Assembly: GCA_964547515.1 (NCBI GenBank)
Contig: CAZJOA010000140.1
Location: forward strand, 1 to 6,983
Direction of reading: 5' to 3'
Length of the DNA: 6,983 bases
Source of the DNA: UBA11524 sp964547515
GTDB taxonomy: Bacteria; Bacillota; Clostridia; Christensenellales; Aristaeellaceae
The notes beneath the pieces were generated by a model. That model did no database searches and was not told the origin of the DNA. It was given only the letters and a program-made list of their open reading frames with translations. A program made the translations under genes and the position numbers. Below, in pieces: positions 6,851-6,983 of the stretch (positions are counted from its first letter, which is position 1; each line of letters begins with the position of its first letter).

Positions 6851-6983
6851 TGAACGGGGGGACTTCGGGGTCTTCGACCCGTTTTCACGCGGTTGGGTTG
6901 ACTTTGCTTCCAACAAGCCCCGCATGGGGCGGACAAGCCCCCCGAGGACGTTGTCGGACGGTAGTCCGACCAGGACGAGGGGG
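6837..6983 (+). CDS. Possible short reading frame overlapping the uvrA end; partial, doubtful
   Basis: An ATG at 6837 opens a frame of 49 codons to the window edge, overlapping uvrA by 14 bases. The product begins MERDDERGDFGVFDPF and continues as an Arg/Ser/Pro/Thr-rich segment. I do not recognise a family. AAAAGG (6821-6826) is a weak, rather distant ribosome site. About three quarters of its third codon positions are G or C, more in line with the neighbouring genes than the competing frame starting ATGATG at 6847, which overlaps the uvrA stop as ATGA. The same DNA carries a terminator-like hairpin and other strong hairpins, so non-coding structured DNA is at least as likely. No stop is visible. 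Confidence 0.2.
   Translation, partial: MERDDERGDFGVFDPFSRGWVDFASNKPRMGRTSPPRTLSDGSPTRTRG
6868..6885 (+). terminator. Possible intrinsic terminator of uvrA
   Basis: GGGTC (6868-6872), loop TTC, then GACCC (6876-6880) form a perfect short stem. C6866 and G6881 can add one pair across a bulged G. TTTT (6882-6885) follows directly. It starts 17 bases after the uvrA stop. The stem and T-run are short, so it may be weak. Confidence 0.45.
6886..6983. other. Hairpin-rich region downstream of uvrA
   Basis: Several inverted repeats are packed into this stretch: GTTGG/CCAAC (6892-6896 with 6910-6914), GCCCC/GGGGC with loop GCAT (6917-6930), and a perfect 7-bp stem GTCGGAC/GTCCGAC with loop GGTA (6953-6970). 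CCCCC (6939-6943) can pair with GGGGG (6979-6983) to enclose that last hairpin, with AGGACG on both sides (6945-6950 and 6972-6977). ACAAGCCCC is repeated at 6913-6921 and 6933-6941. It may be a structured RNA, a dispersed palindromic repeat, or a second terminator region; the window ends inside it. Confidence 0.45.

Noticed and set aside
3968..6925. 985-codon open frame on the minus strand opposite uvrA
   Set aside because: It is the antisense shadow of uvrA, whose motifs and length are unambiguous. The antisense product shows no recognisable domain.

Overview
The window is G+C-rich bacterial DNA with strong A/G-rich Shine-Dalgarno sequences, a consensus extended -10 promoter and a secreted multidomain glycoside hydrolase of a type well known from gut and rumen Clostridia. 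A high-GC member of the Bacillota (Clostridia) is the most likely source. This is an inference from gene content and signals; there is no rRNA or other direct marker.

Layout: (1) Positions 1-3645, minus strand, hold a very large secreted family 3 glycoside hydrolase. It is open from its ATG to the window edge (1215 codons, no stop seen). Its domains are in reversed order: signal peptide, GH3 C-terminal (acid/base) domain, fibronectin-III-like domain, a long unassigned segment, GH3 N-terminal barrel with the nucleophile, two putative Ig-like (He_PIG-type) repeats, then a Gly/Pro-rich stretch running off the edge. (2) Positions 3646-4012 are a divergent intergenic region of 367 bp. On the hydrolase side it carries two perfect inverted repeats and 21-bp-spaced direct repeats. 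On the other side it carries a clear sigma-A-type promoter, overlapped by a LexA-like box and three GAACAA/TTGTTC half-sites. (3) Positions 4013-6850, plus strand, hold a complete uvrA encoding the 945-residue excinuclease ABC subunit A. All ABC motifs and both four-cysteine zinc modules are intact. (4) Positions 6851-6983 hold a possible intrinsic terminator followed by hairpin-rich sequence. A short reading frame overlapping the end of uvrA is possible but unproven.

The two main genes are divergently transcribed and have unrelated jobs: extracellular glycan breakdown and nucleotide excision repair. They share only the regulatory gap. No mobile element, CRISPR array, tRNA or rRNA was seen, and nothing that amounts to a new multi-gene system. 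The most interesting points are the permuted hydrolase with its Ig-like tail, the half-site architecture over the uvrA promoter, the 21-bp direct repeats upstream of the hydrolase, and the hairpin-rich DNA after uvrA.
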